Assembly: GCA_020429495.1 (NCBI GenBank)
Contig: JAGQLJ010000074.1
Location: forward strand, 1 to 8,377
Source: Candidatus Dojkabacteria bacterium
GTDB lineage: Bacteria > Patescibacteriota > Dojkabacteria > J137
Direction of reading: 5' to 3'
Length of the DNA stretch: 8,377 bases
The notes under the pieces were generated by a model. The model saw nothing but the letters and a program-made list of their open reading frames with translations, searched no databases and was not told where the DNA came from. Both the position numbers and the translations under genes were made by a program. Below, piece after piece: positions 6,211 to 8,377 of the stretch (position 1 is the stretch's first letter; the number at the start of each line of letters is the position of its first letter).

Positions 6211-6717
6211 ATGGATCTAGAAGAAGATAAATCATATTTACCAATGATTATTGGACTAGTTTTTGTTGGAGCGCTAGTTATTGGTGGAGGTGTTTTATTA
6301 ACCAAACAAAATAACGAGACAGCTACAACTACAGATACAACAACAAACACTACCGCTCAAACTCAAGAAACAACAACACAAGAGCCACCAACAAATACTC
6401 AGCAGGAAGTGGAGATTGTTTATACAGATGGAACATATAGCTCAACAGGTAGTTATTTATCTCCTGCAGGTTCTGAAGAAGTGCTTGTGACAGTTACACT
6501 AGAAAATGATGTTATTACTGATGTAAATGTAGAACCTCAAGCTACAAATCCAACTTCAGTTTTTATGCAAAATAATTTTGCAGATGGAATTAAAGATGTA
6601 ATTGTAGGAAAGAATATTGATGATGTAGAATATCCTGGGAATATCAATGGTTCATCATTAACTGGAAAAGGATTTATTGATGCTATTGAGCTTATTAAAG
6701 CAGATGCATTAGTCTAA
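6211..6717 (+). CDS. Membrane-anchored FMN-binding-domain protein
   Basis: The 168-residue protein has three parts. An acidic N-tail (MDLEEDK) is followed by one hydrophobic segment at about 11-31. A threonine/glutamine-rich linker of low complexity spans about 34-66. An FMN-binding domain occupies about 70-168, beginning YTDGTYSSTGSY and containing EEVLVTVTLENDVITDVNV. Its C-terminal motif is NGSSLTGKGFIDAI (146-159), which corresponds to the SGATxTS site where ApbE attaches FMN by a phosphoester bond. Ser149 occupies the acceptor position here. The expected role is a one-electron or two-electron carrier tethered to the membrane. The ApbE gene begins on the very next base, and a haem/FAD reductase follows, so the three likely form one redox chain. 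The ATG at 6211 lacks a Shine-Dalgarno motif. The linker suggests the domain faces outward, although the acidic N-tail is unusual for an N-in anchor. Confidence 0.85.
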   Translation: MDLEEDKSYLPMIIGLVFVGALVIGGGVLLTKQNNETATTTDTTTNTTAQTQETTTQEPPTNTQQEVEIVYTDGTYSSTGSYLSPAGSEEVLVTVTLENDVITDVNVEPQATNPTSVFMQNNFADGIKDVIVGKNIDDVEYPGNINGSSLTGKGFIDAIELIKADALV

Positions 6718-7641
6718 ATGAATATAGAAGTAAAGAAAAAGGATAATATAAATTATTTCTCTTTCTTTGCTACTGGGACCAATTGGATTGTTAAAGTTGA
6801 TCCAATTGGTCCCAATCTTTTTGATAGTTTAAAGAATAAAATTGAACAGACAGTTGTACCTTTTGAAGAACAATACTCAAGATTTAAAGATACTAGTTTG
6901 CTAAGTCAACTAAGAAATACTGGTGAACTAAAAAATCCTCCTGAAGATTTATTAACAATGATTGATTTAGGCATAAAGCTTAATAAAATTTCAGAAGGGC
7001 ATTTTAATTTAGCCATTGGAAATGTTTTAGAATCAAAAGGCTATGATAAAGATTATTCTTTTAAAGAGACGAAAGAAACCAATAAAAATGAAGATTGGCT
7101 TCTAGAAAAAAACGATAGTATTTTAAAAATAAAAAAAGGAACTCAATTAGATTTTGGTTCTTTTGGAAAAGGATTTTTGGCAGATATATTGCATAATGCA
7201 TTGCTTAACGATTATGGTGAAGTTTTAATAAATGCTGGTGGCGATATTAGATATACGAATAAGTCTAAAATCCAAAAGAAATTTGTTCTTGAAAACCCCT
7301 TTGACCCAAGTCAATATATTGGAACAATTGAGTTAGAGAGTGGAGCAATTGCATCCAGTAGCACTAACAGAAGAATGTGGAAAGACCAATCAACTGGAAA
7401 GATCTTTACACATCTTTCAAGCTTTAAATCAGAAGAGGAATTATCAGGTGAGAAAATTTTAGCGCTTTATACACAAGCAGAGACTTGTATAATTGCTGAC
7501 GCAGCTGCAACTACTCTATTCATATCACCTTCACATCTTCATGCGAAAATTGAAACTGAGCTAAATGTTAATTTTTTAATTGTTCTTGAAAATGGTAAAT
7601 TCTTTAAAAGTAAAAACTATTCTGGTATTTTAAATTCTTAA
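6718..7641 (+). CDS. apbE: FAD:protein FMN transferase (ApbE family)
   Basis: This 307-residue protein matches ApbE along its length: ATGTNW near 18-23 (usual MGT), SRFKDTSLLSQL (54-65), LDFGSFGKGFLAD (144-156, K151), LINAGGDIR (170-178) and CIIADAAATTLF (257-268). D261 and T265 have the spacing of the Mg-binding Asp and Thr of characterised ApbE proteins. The enzyme moves FMN from FAD to a Ser or Thr of a target protein, releasing AMP; the gene directly upstream encodes an obvious target. Two usual motifs have diverged: the FDPT segment reads FNLA (96-99) and HIIDPxTG reads HLSSFKSE (232-239). There is no signal peptide or lipobox, unlike many exported ApbE proteins, so it may act in the cytosol. 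ATG 6718 abuts the preceding TAA, which implies translational coupling. The 5' part of the gene contains a strong inverted repeat followed by a T-run. Confidence 0.88.
   Translation: MNIEVKKKDNINYFSFFATGTNWIVKVDPIGPNLFDSLKNKIEQTVVPFEEQYSRFKDTSLLSQLRNTGELKNPPEDLLTMIDLGIKLNKISEGHFNLAIGNVLESKGYDKDYSFKETKETNKNEDWLLEKNDSILKIKKGTQLDFGSFGKGFLADILHNALLNDYGEVLINAGGDIRYTNKSKIQKKFVLENPFDPSQYIGTIELESGAIASSSTNRRMWKDQSTGKIFTHLSSFKSEEELSGEKILALYTQAETCIIADAAATTLFISPSHLHAKIETELNVNFLIVLENGKFFKSKNYSGILNS
6774..6822 (+). terminator. Strong intragenic inverted repeat with T-run at start of apbE (possible attenuator)
   Basis: The arms 6774-6788 (TGGGACCAATTGGAT) and 6800-6814 (ATCCAATTGGTCCCA) are perfectly complementary over 15 bp, with an 11-base loop. 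After AATC... the strand continues into TTTTT at 6818-6822, so the whole looks like an intrinsic terminator on the plus strand. Each arm also contains the 8-bp palindrome CCAATTGG. It lies in frame within codons 19-33 of apbE, whose protein sequence there looks normal. The structure is seen directly; the termination function is inferred. Confidence 0.5.
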
Positions 7642-7642
7642 A

Positions 7643-8377
7643 ATGATCAAAAGATTTCTTTATACATTAATATTATTATTTGCTTTAATTACTTTTTTCT
7701 TTACAAAAGATCTTTGGATTGCAGCAAAACAGCTAGGTAAGCCTTCTGATTATGCATACGTAATTGCATTGCAAGCTGGACTTATTGGAGGGACCTTAAT
7801 GTGGTTCCAATATGTTTTGGGTATAAGAGCTTTTATTAGTTTATTTACCAAAGATATTTTAGGTGTTTTAGATGTTCATAAAAATATTGGTATTTATGGA
7901 ATGTTAGTTGTATTTTTACATCCACTACTAATTATCTTATTTTATTTAAGTAACGGAATAAATCTATTAATCCCTAAATTTGATACAACTTTTAACTTAA
8001 GTGTAAGAGTTGGATCAGTTGCTTTCTTCTTCTTTTTAACTATTTGGTTAACCAGTGCATTGCTTCGAAATAGATTGGGATTTAGAGCTTGGAAAATTCT
8101 ACATTTTATGAGCTATTTAATATTTCCATTAGTCTTTATTCATGGGCTTAAAATTGGATTTACAATTCGTTATACCAACTTTACCGCAATTTGGCTTTTC
8201 TATGGGATAACTTTTGGACTATTAACTTTATATAGAATAATTTTTCAGTTTGGATTTAAAAAACATAAATATGAAATAAAAGAAATTATAGATGAAGCAA
8301 ATGGAATAAAGAGGATTGTTCTTAAGCCAATTGAAAATTTTATTACGAATGTTATACCTGGACAATTTGCTTATATT
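7643..8377 (+). CDS. Ferric-reductase-like transmembrane haem b/FAD protein, C-terminus outside window
   Basis: I translated 245 codons from ATG 7643; the frame is still open at the window end. Six hydrophobic segments lie at about 5-21, 41-66, 82-103, 122-142, 152-172 and 180-202. Two histidine pairs, H79/H93 and H154/H167, have the 13-14 residue spacing used by ferric reductase/NADPH-oxidase-like proteins to hold two b haems across the membrane. After the last segment the chain enters a domain beginning HKYEIKEII and reaching IPGQFAYI (238-245), which matches the start of an FNR-type FAD-binding barrel. An NAD(P)H-binding part is expected beyond the window. The protein would move electrons from cytosolic NAD(P)H through FAD and haems to the outer face. 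It starts one base after the apbE stop, so it is cotranscribed. The likely acceptor is the flavinylated protein encoded first in the operon; iron or oxygen reduction is the alternative. Confidence 0.88.
   Translation, partial: MIKRFLYTLILLFALITFFFTKDLWIAAKQLGKPSDYAYVIALQAGLIGGTLMWFQYVLGIRAFISLFTKDILGVLDVHKNIGIYGMLVVFLHPLLIILFYLSNGINLLIPKFDTTFNLSVRVGSVAFFFFLTIWLTSALLRNRLGFRAWKILHFMSYLIFPLVFIHGLKIGFTIRYTNFTAIWLFYGITFGLLTLYRIIFQFGFKKHKYEIKEIIDEANGIKRIVLKPIENFITNVIPGQFAYI

Noticed and set aside
6310..6410. Threonine-rich linker as a nucleotide tandem repeat
   Set aside because: It is ACA/ACT-rich but irregular; this is better explained as a low-complexity protein linker than a DNA repeat array.
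1..8377. Recoded TGA (as glycine), seen in some CPR lineages
   Set aside because: All frames are complete with ordinary GGN glycine codons, and none needs TGA read through. All eight visible stops are TAA or TAG, so absence of TGA stops alone is not evidence of recoding.

Overview
The window is AT-rich bacterial DNA packed with short, closely spaced genes. It holds ten protein-coding genes, eight with both ends inside the window that I can place and two running off the edges (the count is eight complete and two partial). No rRNA, tRNA, CRISPR array, transposase or phage gene is visible. All eight visible stop codons are TAA (seven) or TAG (one), and no frame needs TGA read as an amino acid, so the standard bacterial code fits. 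None of the ten starts has a convincing Shine-Dalgarno sequence, and several candidate promoters sit only a few bases from the start codon. Low GC, compact genes, a stand-alone receiver protein and the absence of Shine-Dalgarno motifs suggest a Patescibacteria/CPR lineage (Microgenomates- or Dojkabacteria-like). This is inference; no marker gene is present.

Left third, minus strand (1-2823): a GH15 glucoamylase-type hydrolase (its 3' end is outside the window), a ROK-family sugar kinase and a phosphoglycerate-mutase-like histidine phosphatase. Together they could release glucose from an internal alpha-glucan or maltodextrin, phosphorylate it and feed it to glycolysis. The ROK protein lacks the usual zinc-binding cysteines.

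Middle (2824-6031): a divergent intergenic region leads to a single-domain response regulator on the plus strand. It is followed by a convergent minus-strand group: an ABC-2 exporter (permease and ATPase) and, upstream of it, a retinol-dehydrogenase-like SDR. Four copies of a degenerate heptamer-array element (unit about AAGTACT) lie in the intergenic DNA between 2168 and 3438, each oriented with the neighbouring gene.

Right third, plus strand (6123-8377): a tightly packed operon encodes a membrane-anchored FMN-binding-domain protein, an ApbE flavin transferase and a ferric-reductase-like haem b/FAD membrane protein, with gaps of 0 and 1 base. This looks like a compact flavin-based transmembrane electron-transfer module: the reductase would move electrons across the membrane through two haems to the flavinylated protein that ApbE matures. 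Two features stand out. A perfect 15-bp inverted repeat followed by five Ts lies inside the start of apbE and resembles an intragenic terminator or attenuator. A 7-bp dyad sits just downstream of the operon promoter. ApbE has no signal peptide, so which side of the membrane the FMN domain faces is an open question.
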